Below, one piece after another: positions 36,835 to 51,048 of a DNA stretch of 64,000 bases (position 1 is the first letter of the stretch; each line of letters begins with the position of its first letter). Source of the stretch: Delphinus delphis (lineage: Eukaryota; Chordata; Mammalia; Artiodactyla; Delphinidae). The stretch lies in assembly GCF_949987515.2 (NCBI RefSeq), contig NW_027192670.1, positions 2,170,001 to 2,234,000 on the forward strand, written 5' to 3'. The position numbers were made by a program, and so were the translations under genes. The notes beneath the pieces were generated by a model, which made no database searches, had not been told where the DNA came from, and was given only the letters and a program-made list of their open reading frames with translations.

Positions 36835-38414
36835 GAATGTACCTGACTAGTAAGTATCTTAAAACCTATGGATTGCTATGTCTCCGAAAGAGAATCAAGC
36901 ATGTGTACAGGGGCATAAACGCAGCAGTGATAGGATTGGAGAGGTTCGGTGAGCAAATGAAGACCCTTTGAAGTCATATTGCATGGTACCCATTCCACGG
37001 GTTTCAACTACCCAGGTTTTAGGTATTCTTCCTTCAGCTAAAACATGCATGTGGAACCGAGAGTATGATCAACCATGTGATCGGGAGACGTGTTCAAATA
37101 TGTCTCAGTTTTCCTCCCCTGGTACTCGGGTGCAACATTCCAGACGCTTTACTAACACTCTCCCCACTTGGAGAGTCAGCGCCTTTAACCTCCTGTTTGG
37201 CACAGTTTGCAATTTCTGCGGAAGATGAACAGGAATAGCGAGAACCAATGAGAGGCTAGCTGGAGGTGTCTGGACGGGCAAATTTAACTCTCATTTCCCA
37301 CCAGGAAGAGGAAATAACCAAAGGCTCAGCGTGCCATACCGGAACCAGATTAGGGCCTGAAGCCATCCTGCGGTGTTGCGGCCAGCTCAAAAGAAAGCGA
37401 GTTGAAGAAAGGAGCTCAGGGGCACTGTAATTCCCAAACCTGCAGAGTTATAAATGACAGCTATCGTCCAAAAATATACTGAAGTAAGGCTGCCAAGAGG
37501 ACTTGAAAGCGGGGCAGAATTGCAGGAAACCGATTTCAGGAGGTAGACTGGAATTGCATTGAAAGCATAGGAAAAGAGGCAGAACGTACACAATGATGCA
37601 CTTGGCCAAAAATGGCGTATGCGTTTTTTCCTCAATATATTCAGGAAAAAACGCATACGCCCTTTTTGGCCAACCAAGCAAGCTTGCAAAGGAAATCTGC
37701 ACTACAATGAAGTCTCACTTCCCCCCGGTCAAAAGGGCCATCTGAAAATAGTGTAAAATCCGGAAAGGCAGGACAGGCCATGGAGAACTGGGAGCCTTGT
37801 TATGCTGATGGGCGGGATGTAAATTGCCAACAACCACTCGGGAGAAGTGTATGGTGTTTCCTGAAACATCTAAAAAACAAAGCAACAGAACGTAGGGCAT
37901 TTCCACTTATGGTCCTATAGCTTAGGGAAATTAAAATCAAAAAGACACAGCCACCCCAAAGTTTGGAACGGCTCTGTTTACAGGAACCTCGTTTACAGTA
38001 CAAGTTCAACATCGCAGAAAGTGAAAAATGGATAAAGAAGTTGTGGTATTTACTTACAAAGCAATATCACTCAGCAATGAAATCTGTGTCATCAGGCCCT
38101 TAGCAGCACAATGAGTGGATTCAGGTATGATGATTCTAACTGAAATAAGTCACACAGAAAAAGAAACATCATAAGATATCAGTAATACACGGAATGTAAA
38201 CTTGGCTACACAGGAACTGAATTACAGAACAGAACAGGGTCTCAAATTTAGAAAACCAACTTATTCTTGCTTAAGGGGAAAGGTGAGTTGGGGTGTTGCA
38301 TAAAACCAGAGATTGAAATGAGCACAGATAAAGTTCCTTAAGCCAAATATGGAATAGACAAGAGCTACTCCTTGCTCAACGAAATGGACTCAACACCGCA
38401 TATTAAACGCCTAA
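36835..38414 (+). repeat. Satellite monomer B15 (subtype 2)
   Basis: Palindrome 37602-37673, broken at one left-arm base (AAATGGCG) and at the centre (CTCAATATATTCAG). Confidence 0.9.
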
Positions 38415-39994
38415 GAATGTACCTGACTAGTAAGTATCTTAAAACCTATGGATTGCTATGTCTCCGAAAGAGAATCAAGCATGTGTACAGGGGCATAAAC
38501 GCAGCAGTGATAGGATTGGAGAGGTTCGGTGAGCAAATGAAGACCCTTTGAAGTCATATTGCATGGTACCCATTACACGGGTTTCAACTACCCAGGTTTT
38601 AGGTATTCTTCCTTCAGCTAAAACATGCATGTGGAACCCAGAGTATGATCAACCATGTGATCGGGAGACGTGTTCAAATATGTCTCAGTTTTCCTCCCCT
38701 GGTACTCGGGTGCAACATTCCAGACGCTTTACTAACACTCTCCCCACTTGGAGAGTCAGCGCCTTTAACCTCCTGTTTGGCCCAGTTTGCAATTTCTGCG
38801 GAAGATGAACAGGAATAGCGAGAACCAATGAGAGACTAGCTGGAGGTGTCTGGACGGGCAAATTTAACTCTCATTTCCCACCAGGAAGAGGAAATAACCA
38901 AAGGCTCAGCGTGCCGTGCCGGAACCAGATTAGGGCCTGAAGCCATCATGCGGTGTTGCGGCCAGGTCACAAGAAAGCGAGTTGAAGAAAGGAGCTCAGG
39001 GGCACTGTAATTCACAAACCTGCAGAGTTATAAATGACAGCTATCGTCCAAAAATAGACTGAAGTAAGGCTGTCAAGAGGACTTGAAAGCGGGGCAGAAT
39101 TGCAGGAAACCGATTTCAGGAGGTAGACTGGAATTGCATTGAAAGCATAGGAAAAGAGGCAGAACGTCCACAATGATGCACTTGGCCAAAAAGGGCGTAT
39201 GCGTTTTTTCCTGAATATATTCAGGAAAAAACGCATACGCCCTTTTTGGCCAACCAAGCAAAGTTGTAAAGGAAATCTGCACTACAATGAAGTCTCACTT
39301 CTCCCTGGTCAAAAGGGCCATCTGAAAAAAGTGTAAAATCCAGAAAGGCAGGACAGGCCATGGAGAACTGGGAGCCTTGTTATGCTGATGGGCGGGAGGT
39401 AAATTGCCAACAGACACTCAGGAGAAGTGTATGGTGTTTCCTGAAACATCTAAAAAACAATGCAACAGAGCCTAGGGCACTTCCACTTATGGTCCTATAG
39501 CTTAGGGAAATTAAAATCAAAAAGACACAGCCACCCCAAAGTTTGGGACGCCTCCGTTTACAAGAACCTCGTTTACCGTACAAGTTCAATATCACAGAAA
39601 GTGAAAAATGGATAAAGAACTTGTGGTACTTATGTACAATGCAGTATCACTCAGCAATGAAATCTATGTCATCAGGCCCGTAGCAGCATAATGAGTGGAT
39701 TCAGGTACGATGATTCTAACTGAAATAAGTCACACAGAAAAAGAAACATCATAAGATATCACTAATACACGGAATGTAAACTTGGCTACACAGGAACTGC
39801 ATTCCAAAACAGAACAGGGTCTCAAATTTAGAAAACCAACTTATGCTTGCTTAAGGGGAAAGGTGAGTTGGGGTGCTGCATAAAACCAGAGATTGAAATG
39901 AGCACAGATAAAGTTCCTTAAGCCAAATATGGAATAGACAAGAGCTACTCCTTGCTCAATGAAATGGACTCAACACCGCATATTAAATGCCTAA
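38415..39994 (+). repeat. Satellite monomer B16 (subtype 1)
   Basis: Palindrome 39182-39253, perfect. Flank AGCAAAGTTGTAAAG differs from the usual AGCAAGCTTGCAAAG, removing a HindIII-type site. Confidence 0.9.
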
Positions 39995-41574
39995 GAATGT
40001 ACCTGACTAGTAAGTATCTTAAAACCTATGGATTGCTATGTCTCCAAAAGAGAATCAAGCATGTGTACAGGGGCATAAACGCAGCAGTGATAGGATTGGA
40101 GAGGTTCGGTGAGCAAATGAAGACCCTTTGAAGTCATATAACATGGGACCCATTACACGGGTTTAAACTACCCAGATTTTAGGTATTCTTCCTTCAACTA
40201 AAACATGCATGTGGAACCCAGAGTATGATCAACCATGTGATCGGGAGACGTGTTCAAATATGTCTCAGTTTTCCTCCCCTGGTTCTCGGGTGCAACATTC
40301 CAGACGCTTTACTAACACTCTCCCCACTTGGAGAGTCAGCGCCTTTAACCTCCTGTTTGGCACAGTTTGCAATTTCTGCGGAAGATGAACAGGAATAGTG
40401 AGAACCAATGAGAGGCTAGCTGGAGGTGTCTGGACGGGCAAATTTAACTCTCATTTCCCACCAGGAAGAGGAAATAACCAAAGGCTCAGCGTGCCGTGCT
40501 GGAACCAGATTAGGGCCTGAAGCCATCCTGCGGTGTTGCGGCCAGGTCACAAGAAAGCGAGTTGAAGAAAGGAGCTCAGGGGCACTGTAATTCACAAACC
40601 TGCAGAGTTATAAATGACAGTTATCGTCCAAAAATAGACTGAAGTAAGGCTGCCAAGAGGACTTGAAAGCAGGGCAGAATTGCAGGAAACCGATTTCAGG
40701 AGGTAGACTGGAATTGCATTGAAAGCATAGGAACAGAGGCAGAACGTCCACAATGATGCACTTGGCCAAAAAGGGCGTATGCGTTTTTTCCTGAATATAT
40801 TCAGGAAAAAACGCATACGCCCTTTTTGGCCAACCAAGCAAGCTTGCAAAGGAAATCTGCACTACAATGAAGTCTCACTTCCCCCCGGTCAAAAGGGCCA
40901 TCTGAAAAAAGTGTAAAATCCAGAAAGGCAGGACAGGCCATGGAGAACTGGGAGCCTTGTTATGCTGATGGGTGGGATGTAAATTGCCAACAACCACTCG
41001 GGAGAAGTGTATGGTGTTTCCTGAAACATCTAAAAAACAAAGCAACAGAACCTAGGGCACTTCAACTTATGGTCCTATAGCTTAGGGAAATTAAAATCAA
41101 AAAGACACAGCCACCCCAAAGTTTGGAACGGCTCTGTTTACAAGAACCTCGTTTACAGTACAAGTTCAACATTGCAGAATGTGAAAAATGGATAAAGAAC
41201 TTGTGGTACTTACGTTCAATGCAGTATCACTCAGCAATGAAATCTATGTCATCAGGCCCGTAGCAGCATAATGAGTGAATTCAGGTACGATGATTCTAAC
41301 TGAAATAAGTCACACAGAAAAAGAAACATCATAATATATCACTAATAAACGGAATGTAAACTTGGCTACACAGGAACTGCATTCCAAAACAGAACAGGTT
41401 CTCAAATTTAGAAAACCAACTTATGCTTGCTTAAGGGGAAAGGTGAGTTGGGGTGCTGCATAAAACCAGAGATTGAAATGAGCACAGATAAAGTTCCTTA
41501 AGCCAAATATGGAATAGACAAGAGCTACTCCTTGCTCAACGAAATGGACTCAACACCGCATATTAAACGCCTAA
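39995..41574 (+). repeat. Satellite monomer B17 (subtype 2 to 1 recombinant)
   Basis: Palindrome 40762-40833, perfect. The L1 half changes from subtype 2 to 1 between about 41175 and 41205, close to the equivalent switch in B2. Confidence 0.88.
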
Positions 41575-43154
41575 GAATGTACCTGATTAGTAAGTATCTT
41601 AAAACCTATAGATTGCTATGTCTCCGAAAGAGAATCAAGCATGTGTACAGGGGCATAAATGCAGCAGTGATAGGATTGGAGAGGTTCGGTGAGCAAATGA
41701 AGACCCTTTGAAGTCATATTTCATGGTAAACATTCCACGGGTTTCAACTACCCAGGTTTTAGGTATTCTTCCTTCAGCTAAAACATGCATGTGGAACCCA
41801 GAGTATGATCAACCATGTGATCGGGAGACGTGTTCAAATATGTCTCAGTTTTCCTACCCTGGTAATCGGGTGCAACATTCCAGATGCTTTACTAACACTC
41901 TCCCCACTTGGAGAGTCAGCGCCTTTAACCTCCTGTTTGGCACAGTTTGCAATTTCTGCAGAGGATGAACAGGAATAGCGAGAACCAATGAGAGACTAGC
42001 TGGAGGTGTCTGGACGGGCAAATTTAACTCTCATTTCCCACCAGGAAGAGGAAATAACCAAAGGCTCAGTGTGCCGTACCGGAACCAGATTAGGGCCTGA
42101 AGCCATCCTGCGGTGTTGCGGCCAGCTCACAAGAAAGCGAGTTGAAGAAAGGAGCTCAGGGGCACTGTAATTCACAAACCTGCAGAGTTATAAATGACAG
42201 CTATCGTCCAAAAATATACTGAAGTAAGGCTGCCAAGAGGACTTGAAAGCGGGGCAGAATTGCAGGAAACCGATTTCAGGAGGTAGACTGGAATTGCATT
42301 GAAAGCATAGGAAAAGAGGCAGAACGTCCACAATGATGCACTTGGCCAAAAAGGGCGTATGCGTTTTTTCCTGAATATATTCAGGAAAAAACGCATACGC
42401 CCTTTTTGGCCAACCAAGCAAGCTTGCAAAGGAAATCTGCACTACAATGAAGTCTCACTTCCCCCCGGTCAAAAGGGCCATCTGAAAAAAGTGTAAAATC
42501 CAGAAAGGCAGGACAGGCCATGGAAAACTGGGAACCTTGTTATGCTGATGGGCGGGATGTAAATTGCCAACAGACACTCCGGAGAAGTGTATGGTGTTTC
42601 CTGAAACATCTAAAAAACAAAGCAACAGAGCCTAGGGCACTGCCACTTATGGTCCTATAGCTTAGGGAAATTAAAATCAAAAAGACACAGCCACCCCAAA
42701 GTTTGGGACGCCTCTGTTTACAAGAACCTCGTTTACCGTACAAATTCCATATCACAGAAAGTGAAAAATGGATAAAGAACTTGTGGTACTTACGTACAAT
42801 GCAGTATCACTCAGCAATGAAATCTGTGTCATCAGGCGCGTAGCAGCACAATGAGTGGATTCAGGTATGATGATTCTAACTGAAATAAGTCACACAGAAA
42901 AAGAAACATCATAAGATATCACTAATACACGGAATGTAAACTTGGCTACACAGGAACTGAATTCCAAAACAGAACAGGGTCTCAAATTTAGAAAACCACC
43001 TTATGCTTCCTTAAGGGGAAAGGTGAGTTGGGGTGCTGCATAAAACCAGAGATTGAAATGAGCACAGATAAAGTTCCTTAAGCCAAATATGGAATAGACA
43101 AGAGCTACTCCTTGCTCAACGAAATGGACTCAACACCCCATATGAAACGCCTAA
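41575..43154 (+). repeat. Satellite monomer B18 (subtype 1, mixed)
   Basis: Palindrome 42342-42413, perfect. A mosaic stretch near 42825-42870 (GTGTCATCAGGCGCGTAGC, then GCACAATG) combines markers of both subtypes, as in B2. Confidence 0.88.
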
Positions 43155-44734
43155 GAATGTACCTGACTAGTAAGTATCTTAAAACCTATGGATTGCTATG
43201 TCTCCGAAAGAGAATCAAGCGTGTGTAAAGGGGCATAAACGCAGAAGTGATAGGATTGGAGAGGTTCGGTGAGCAAATGAAGACCCTTTGAAGTCATATT
43301 GCATGGTACCCATTACACGGGTCTCAACTCTCCAGGTTTAAGGTATTCTTCCTTCAGCTAAAACATGCATGTGGAACCCAGAGTATGATCAACCGTGTGA
43401 ACGGGAGACGTGTTCAAATATGTCTCAGTTTTCCTCCCCTGGTACTCGGGTGCAACATTCCAGATGCTTTACTAACACTCTCCCTACTTGGAGAGTCAGT
43501 GCCTTTAACCTCCTGTTTGCCCCAGTTTGCAATTTCTGCGGAAGATGAACAGGAATAGCGAGAACCAATGAGAGACTACCTGGAGGTGTCTGAACGGGCA
43601 AATTTAACTCTCATTTCCCACCAGGAAGAGGAATTAACGAAAGGCTCAGCGTGCCATGCCAGAACCACATTAGGGCCTGAAGACATCCTGCGGTGTTGCG
43701 GCCAGCTCACAAGAAAGCGAGTTGAAGAAAGGAGCTCAGGGGCACTGTAATTCACAAACCTGCAGAGTTATAAATGACAGCTATCGTCCAAAAATATACT
43801 GAAGTAAGGCTGCCAAGAGGACTTGAAAGCGGGGCAGAATTGCAGGAAACCGATTTCAGGAGGTAGACAGGAATTGCATTTCAAGCATAGGAAAAGAGGC
43901 AGAATGTCCACAGTGATGCACTTGGCCAAAAAGGGCATATGCGTTTTTTCCTGAATATATTCAGGAAAAAACGCATACGCCCTTTTTGGCCAACCACGCA
44001 AGCTTGCAAAGGAAATCTGCACTACAATGAAGTCTCACTTCCCCCCGGTCAAAAGGGCCATCTGAAAAAAGTGTAAAATCCAGAAAGGCAGGACAGGCCA
44101 TGGAGAACTGGGAGCCTTGTTATGCTGATGGGCGGGATGTAAATTGCCAACAGACATTCAGGAGAACTGTATGGTGTTTCCTGAAACATCTAAAAAACAA
44201 AGCAACAGAGCCTAGGGCACTTCCCCTTATGGTCCTATAGATTAGGGAAATTAAAATCAAAAAGACACAGCCACCCCAAAGTTTGGGACGCCTCCGTTTA
44301 CAAGAACCTCGTTTACCGTACAAGTTCAACATCACAGAAAGTGAAAAATGGATAAAGAACTTGTGGTACTTACGTACAATGCAATATCACTCAGCAATGA
44401 AATCTATGTCATCAGGCCCGTAACAGCATAATGAGTGGATTCAGTTACGATGATTCTAACTGAAATAAGTCACACAGAAAAAGAAACATCATAAGATATC
44501 ACTAATACTTGGAATGTAAACTTGGCTACACAGGAACTGCATTCCAAAACAGAACAGGGTCTCAAATTTAGAAAACCAACTTATGCTTGCTTAAGGGGAA
44601 AGGTGAGTTGAGGTGCTGCATAAAACCAGAGATTGAAATGAGCACAGATAAAGTTCCTTAAGCCAAATATGGAATAGACAAGAGCTACTCCTTGCTCAAC
44701 GAAATGGACTCAAAACCCCATATTAAACGCCTAA
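43155..44734 (+). repeat. Satellite monomer B19 (subtype 1; position 1 of trimer)
   Basis: Palindrome 43922-43993 with a left-arm GGGCATATGCG change. L1-half markers CCTATAGATTAGGG, CCGTAACAGCATAATG and CTAATACTTGGAATG recur at 52629 and 57366. Confidence 0.9.
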
Positions 44735-46312
44735 GAATGTACCTGACTAGTAAGTATCTTAAAACCTATGGATTGCTATGTCTCCAGAAGAGAATCAAGC
44801 ATGTGTACAGGGGCATAAACGCAGCAGTGATAGGATTGGAGAGGTTCGGTGAGCAAATGAAGACCCTTTGAAGTCATATTGCATGGTACCCATTACACGG
44901 GTCTCAACTCTCCATGTTTAAGGTATTCTTCCTTCAGCTAAAACATGCATGTGGAACCCAGAGTATCATCAACCATGTGAATGGGAGACGGGTTCAAATA
45001 TGTCTCAGTTTTCCTCCCCTGGTACTCGGGTGCAACATTCCAGACGCTTTACTAACACTCTCCCGACTTGGAGAGTCAGTCCCTTTAACCTCCTGTTTGG
45101 CCCAGTTTGCAATTTCTGCGGAAGATGAACAGGAATAGTGAGAACCAATGAGAGGCTAGCTGGAGGTGTCTGGACGGGCAAATTTAACTGTCATTTCCCA
45201 CCAGGAAGAGGAATTAACCAAAGGCTCAGCATGCCGGGCCGGAACCAGATTAGGGCCTGAAGCCATCCTGCGGTGTTGCGGCCAGCTCACAAGAAAGCGA
45301 GTTGAAGAAAGGAGCTCAGGGGCACTGTAATTCACAAACCTGCAGAGTTATAAATGACAGCTATCGTCCAAAAATATACTGCAGTAAGGCTGCCAAGAGG
45401 ACTTGAAAGTGGGGCAGAATTGCAGGAAGCCGATTTCAGGAGGTAGACTGGAATTGCATTGAAAGCATAGGAAAAGAGGCAGAACGTCCACAATGATGCA
45501 CTTGGCCAAAAAGGGCGTATGCGTTTTTTCCTGAATATATTCAGGAAAAAACGCATACGCCCTTTTTGGCCAACCAAGCAAGCTTGCAAAGGAAATCTGC
45601 ACTACAATGAAGTCTCACTTCCCCCCGGTCAAAAGGGCCATCTGAAAAAAGTGTAAAATCCAGAAAGGCAACAGGCCATTGAGAACTGGGAGCCTTGTTA
45701 TGCTGATGGGCGGGATGTAAATTGCCAACAACCACTCGGGAGAAGTGTATGGTGTTTCCTGAAACATCTAAAAAACAAAGCAACAGAGCCTAGGGCACTT
45801 CCACTTATGGTCCTATAGCTTAGGGAAATTAAAATCTAAAAGACACAGCCACCCCAAAGTTTGGAACGGCTCTGTTTACAAGAACCTCGTTTACAATACA
45901 AGTTCAACATCGCAGAAAGTGAAAAATGGATAAAGAAGTTGTGGTATTCACTTACAAAGCAATATCACTCAGCAATGAAATCTGTGTCATCAGGCCCTTA
46001 GCAGCACAATGAGTGGATTCAGGTATGATGATTCTAACTGAAATAAGTCACACAGAAAAAGAAACATCATAAGATATCAGTAATACACGGAATGTAAACT
46101 TGGCTACACAGGAACTGAATTACAGAACAGAACAGGGTCTCAAATTTAGAAAACCAACTTATGCTTGCTTAAGCGGAAAGGTGAGTTGGGGTGCTGCATA
46201 AAACCAGAGATTGAAATGAGCACAGATAAAGTTCCTTAAGTCAAATATGGAATAGACAAGAGCTACTCCTTGCTCATCGAAATGGACTCAACACCGCATA
46301 TTAAACGCCTAA
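44735..46312 (+). repeat. Satellite monomer B20 (subtype 2; position 2 of trimer)
   Basis: Palindrome 45502-45573, perfect. Markers GAGTATCATCAACC, GGGAGACGGGTTC, ATACTGCAGTAAGG and GGCAACAGGCCATTGAG recur at 54209 and 58944. Confidence 0.9.
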
Positions 46313-47891
46313 GAATATACCTGACTAGAAAGTATCTTAAAACCTATGGATTGCTATGTCTCCGAAAGAGAATCAAGCATGTGTACAGGGGCATAAACGC
46401 AGCAGTGATAGGATTGGAGAGGTTCGGTGAGCAAATGAAGACCCTTTGAAGTCATATTGCATGGTACCCATTACTCGGGTCTTAACTCTCCAGGTTTAAG
46501 GTATTCTTCCTTCAGCTAAAACATGCATGTGGAACCCAAGTATGATCAACCATGTGAACGGGAGACGTGTTCAAATATGTCTCAGTTTTTGTACCCTGGT
46601 ACTCAGGTGCAACATTCCAGACGCTTTACTAACACTCTCCCGACTTGGAGAGTCAGTCCCTTTAACCTCCTGTTTGGCCCAGTTTGCAATTTCTGCGGAA
46701 GATGAACAGGAATAGCGAGAACCAATGAGAGACTAGCTGGAGGTGTCTGGATGGGCAAATTTAACTCTCATTTACCACCAGGAAGAGGAATTAAGCAAAG
46801 GCTCAGCGTGCCATGCCGGAACCAGATTAGGGCCTGAAGCCATCCTGCGGTGCTGCGGACAGCTCACAAGAAAGCGAGTTGAAGAAAGGAGCTCAGGGGC
46901 ACTGTAATTCACAAACCTGCAGAGTTATAAATGACAGCTATCGTCCAAAAATAGACTGAAGTAAGGCTGCCAAGAGGACTTGAAAGCGGGGCAGAATTGC
47001 AGGAAACCGATTTCAGGAGGTAGACTGGAATTGCATTGAAAGCATAGGAAAAGAGGCAGAACGTCCACAATGATGCACTTGGCCAAAAAGGGCGTATGCG
47101 TTTTTTCCTGAATATATTCAGGAAAAAACGCATACGCCCTTTTTGGCCAACCAAGCAAGCTTGCAAAGGAAATCTGCACTACAATGAAGTCTCACTTCCC
47201 CCCGGTCAAAAGGGCCATCTGAAAAAAGTGTAAATTCCAGAAAGGCAGGACAGGCCATGGAGAACTGGGAGCCTTGTTATGCTGATGGGCGGGATGTAAA
47301 TTGCCAACAACCACTCGGGAGAAGTGTATGGTGTTTCCTGAAACATCTAAAAAACAAAGCAACAGAGCCTAGGGCACTTCCACTTATGGTCCTATAGCTT
47401 AGGGAAATTAAAATCAAAAAGACACAGCCACCCCAAAGTTTGGGACGCCTCCGTTTACAAGAACCTCGTTTACCGTACAAGTTCAATATCACAGAAAGTG
47501 AAAAATGGATAAAGAACTTGTGGTACTTACGTACAGTGCAGTATCACTCAGCAATGAAATCTATGTCATCAGGCCCGTAACAGCGTAATGAGTGGATTCA
47601 GGTACGATGATTCTAACTGAAATAAGTCACACAGAAAAAGAAACATCATAAGATATCAGTATTACACGGAATGTAAACTTGGCTACACAGGAACTGAATT
47701 ACAGAACAGAACAGTGTCTCAAATTTAGAAAACCAACTTATGCTTGCTTAAGGGGAAAGGTGAGTTGGGGTGCTGCATAAAACCAGAGATTGAAATGAGC
47801 ACAGATAAAGTTCCTTAAGTCAAATATGGAATAGACAAGAGCTACTCCTTGCTCAAAGAAATGGACTCAAAACCCCATATTAAACGCCTAA
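46313..47891 (+). repeat. Satellite monomer B21 (subtype 1 to 2 recombinant; position 3 of trimer)
   Basis: Palindrome 47079-47150, perfect. Start marker GACTAGAAAG. The L1 half switches from subtype 1 (CGTAACAGCGTAATG) to subtype 2 (GATATCAGTATTAC) near 47600-47660, the same junction as in B27 and B30. Confidence 0.9.
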
Positions 47892-49470
47892 GAATGTACC
47901 TGACTAGTAATTATCTTAAAACCTATGGATTGCTATGTCTCCGAAAGAGAATCAAGCGTGTGTACAGGGGCATAAACGCAGCAGTGATAGGATTGGAGAG
48001 GTTCGGTGAGCAAATGAAGACCCTTTGAAGTCATATTGCATGGTACACATTACACGGGTCTTAACTCTCCAGGTTTAAGGTATTCTTCCTTCAGCTAAAA
48101 CATGCATGTGGAACCCAAGTATGATCAACCATGTGAACGGGAGACGTGTTCAAATATGTCTCAGTTTTCCTCCCCTGGTACTCGGGTGCAACATTCCAGA
48201 TGCTTTACTAACACTCTCCCCACTTGGAGAGTCAGCGCCTTTAACCTCCTGTTTGGCCCCGTTTGCAATTTCTGCGGAAGATGAACAGGAATAGCGAGAA
48301 CCAATGAGAGACTAGCTGGAGGTGTCTGGACGGGCAAATTTAACTCTCATTTCCCACCAGGAAGAGGAAATAACCAAAGGCTCAGCGTGCCGTGCCGGAA
48401 CCAGATTAGGGCCTGAAGCCATCCTGCGGTGCTGCGGCCAGGTCACAAGAAAGCGAGTTGAAGAAAGGAGCTCAGGGGCACTGTAATTCACAAACCTGCA
48501 GAGTTATAAATGACAGCTATCGTCCAAAAATAGACTGAAGTAAGGCTGCCAAGAGGACTTGAAAGCGGGGCAGAATTGCAGGAAACCGATTTCAGGAGGT
48601 AGACTGGAATTGCATTGAAAGCATAGGAAAAGAGGCAGAACGTCCACAATGATGCACTTGGCCAAAAAGGGCGTATGCGTTTTTTCCTGAATATATTCAG
48701 GAAAAAACGCATACGCCCTTTTTGGCCAACCAAGCAAGCTTGCAAAGGAAATCTGCACTACAATGAAGTCTCACTTCCCCCCGGTCAAAAGGGCCATCTG
48801 AAAAAAGTGTAAAATCCAGAAAGGCAGGACAGGCCATGGAGAACTGGGAGCCTTGTTATGCTGATGGGCGGGATGTAAATTGCCAACAGCCACTCGGGAG
48901 AAGTGTATGGTGTTTCCTGAAACATCTAAAAAACAAAGCAACAGAGCCTAGGGCACTTCCACTTATGGTCCTATAGCTTAGGGAAATTAAAATCAAAAAG
49001 ATACAGCCACCCCAAAGTTTGGGACGCCTCTGTTTACAAGAACCTCGTTTACCGTACAAGTTCAATATCACAGAAAGTGGAAAATGGATAAAGAACTTGT
49101 GGTACTTACGTACAATGCAGTATCACTCAGCAATGAAATCTATGTCATCAGGCCCGTAGCAGCACAATGAGTGGATTCAGGTACGATGATTCTAACTGAA
49201 ATAAGTCACACAGAAAAAGAAACATCAAAAGATATCACTAATACACGGAATGTAAACTTGGCTACACAGGAACTGCATTCCAAAACGGAACAGGGTCTCA
49301 AATTTAGAAAACCAACTTATGCTTGCTTAAGGGGAAAGGTGAGTTGGGGTGCTGCATAAAACCAGAGATTGAAATGAGCACAGATAAAGTTCCTTAAGCC
49401 AAATATTGAACAGACAAGAGCTACTCCTTGCTCAACGAAATGGACTCAACACCCCATATTAAACGCCTAA
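47892..49470 (+). repeat. Satellite monomer B22 (subtype 1; position 1 variant)
   Basis: Palindrome 48658-48729, perfect. Its L1 half (AAAGATACAGCCACC, GTGGAAAATGG, AAATATTGAACAG) is nearly identical to B24. Confidence 0.9.
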
Positions 49471-51048
49471 GAATGTACCTGACTAGTAAGTATCTTAAAA
49501 CCTAGGGATTGCTATGTCTCCGAAAGAGAATCAAGCGTGTGTACTGGGGCATAAATGCAGCAGTGATAGGATTGGAGAAGTTCGGTGAGCAAATGAAGAC
49601 CCTTTGAAGTCATATTGCATGGTACCCATTACACGGGTCTCAACTCTCCAGGTTTAAGGTATTCTTCCTTCAGCTAAAACATGCATGTGGAACCCAGAGT
49701 ATGATCAACCGTGTGATCGGGAGACGTGTTCAAATATGTCTCAGTTTTCGTCCCCTGGTACTTCGGTGCAACATTCCAGACGCTTTACTAACACTCTCCC
49801 CACTTGGAGAGTCAGTGCCTTTAACCTCCTGTTTGGTCCAGTTTGCAATTTCTGCGGAAGATGTACAGGAATAGGGAGAACCAATGAGAGACAAGCGGGA
49901 GGTGTCTGGACGGGCAAATTTAACTCTCATTTCCCACCAGGATGAGGAATTAACGAAAGGCTCAGCGTGCCATGCCAGAAACAGATTAGGGCCTGAAGCC
50001 ATCCTGCGGTGTTGCGGCCAGCTCACAAGAAAGCGAGTTGAAGAAAGGAGCTCAGGGGCACTGTAATTCACAAACCTGCAGAGTTATAAATGACAGCTAT
50101 CGTCCAAAAATATACTGCAGTAAGGCTGCCAAGAGGACTTGAAAGCGGGGCAGAATTGCAGGAAGCCGATTTCAGGAGGTAGACTGGAATTGCATTGAAA
50201 GCATAGGAAAAGAGGCAGAACGTCCACAATGATGCACTTGGCCAAAAAGGGCGTATGCGTTTTTTCCTCAATATATTCAGGAAAAAACGCATACGCCCTT
50301 TTTGGCCAACCAAGCAAGCTTGCAAAGGAAATCTGCACTACAATGAAGTCTCACTTCCGCCCAGTCAAAAGGGCCATCTGAAAAAAGTGTAAAATCCAGA
50401 AAGGCAACAGGCCATTGAGAACTGGGAGCCTTGTTATGCTGATGGGCGGGATGTAAATTGCCAACAACCACTCGGGAGAAGTGTATGGTGTTTCCTGAAA
50501 CATCTAAAAAACAAAGCAACAGAGCCTAGGGCACTTCCACTTATGGTCCTATAGCTTAGGGAAATTAAAATCAAAAAGACACAGCCACCCCAAAGTTTGG
50601 AACGGCTCTGTTTACAAGAACCTCGTTTACAATACAAGTTCAACATCGCAGAAAGTGAAAAATGGATAAAGAAGTTGTGGTATTCACTTACAAAGCAATA
50701 TCACTCAGCAATGAAATCTGTGTCATCAGGCCCTTAGCAGCACAATGAGTGGATTCATGTATGATGATTCTATCTGAAGTAAGTCACACAGAAAAAGAAA
50801 CATCATAAGATATCAGTAATACACGGAATGTAAACTTGGCTACACAGGAACTGAATTAGAGAACAGAACAGGGTCTCAAATTTAGAAAACCAACTTATGC
50901 TTGCTTAAGGGGAAAGGTGAGTTGGGGTGCTGCATAAAACCAGAGATTGAAATGAGCACAGATAAAGTTCCTTAAGTCAAATATGGAATAGACAAGAGCT
51001 ACTCCTTGCTCATCGAAATGGACTCAACACCGCATATTAAACGCCTAA
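49471..51048 (+). repeat. Satellite monomer B23 (subtype 2; position 2 of trimer)
   Basis: Palindrome 50238-50309, perfect except the centre (CTCAATATATTCAG), as in B15. L1-half markers match B20, B26 and B29. Confidence 0.9.
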
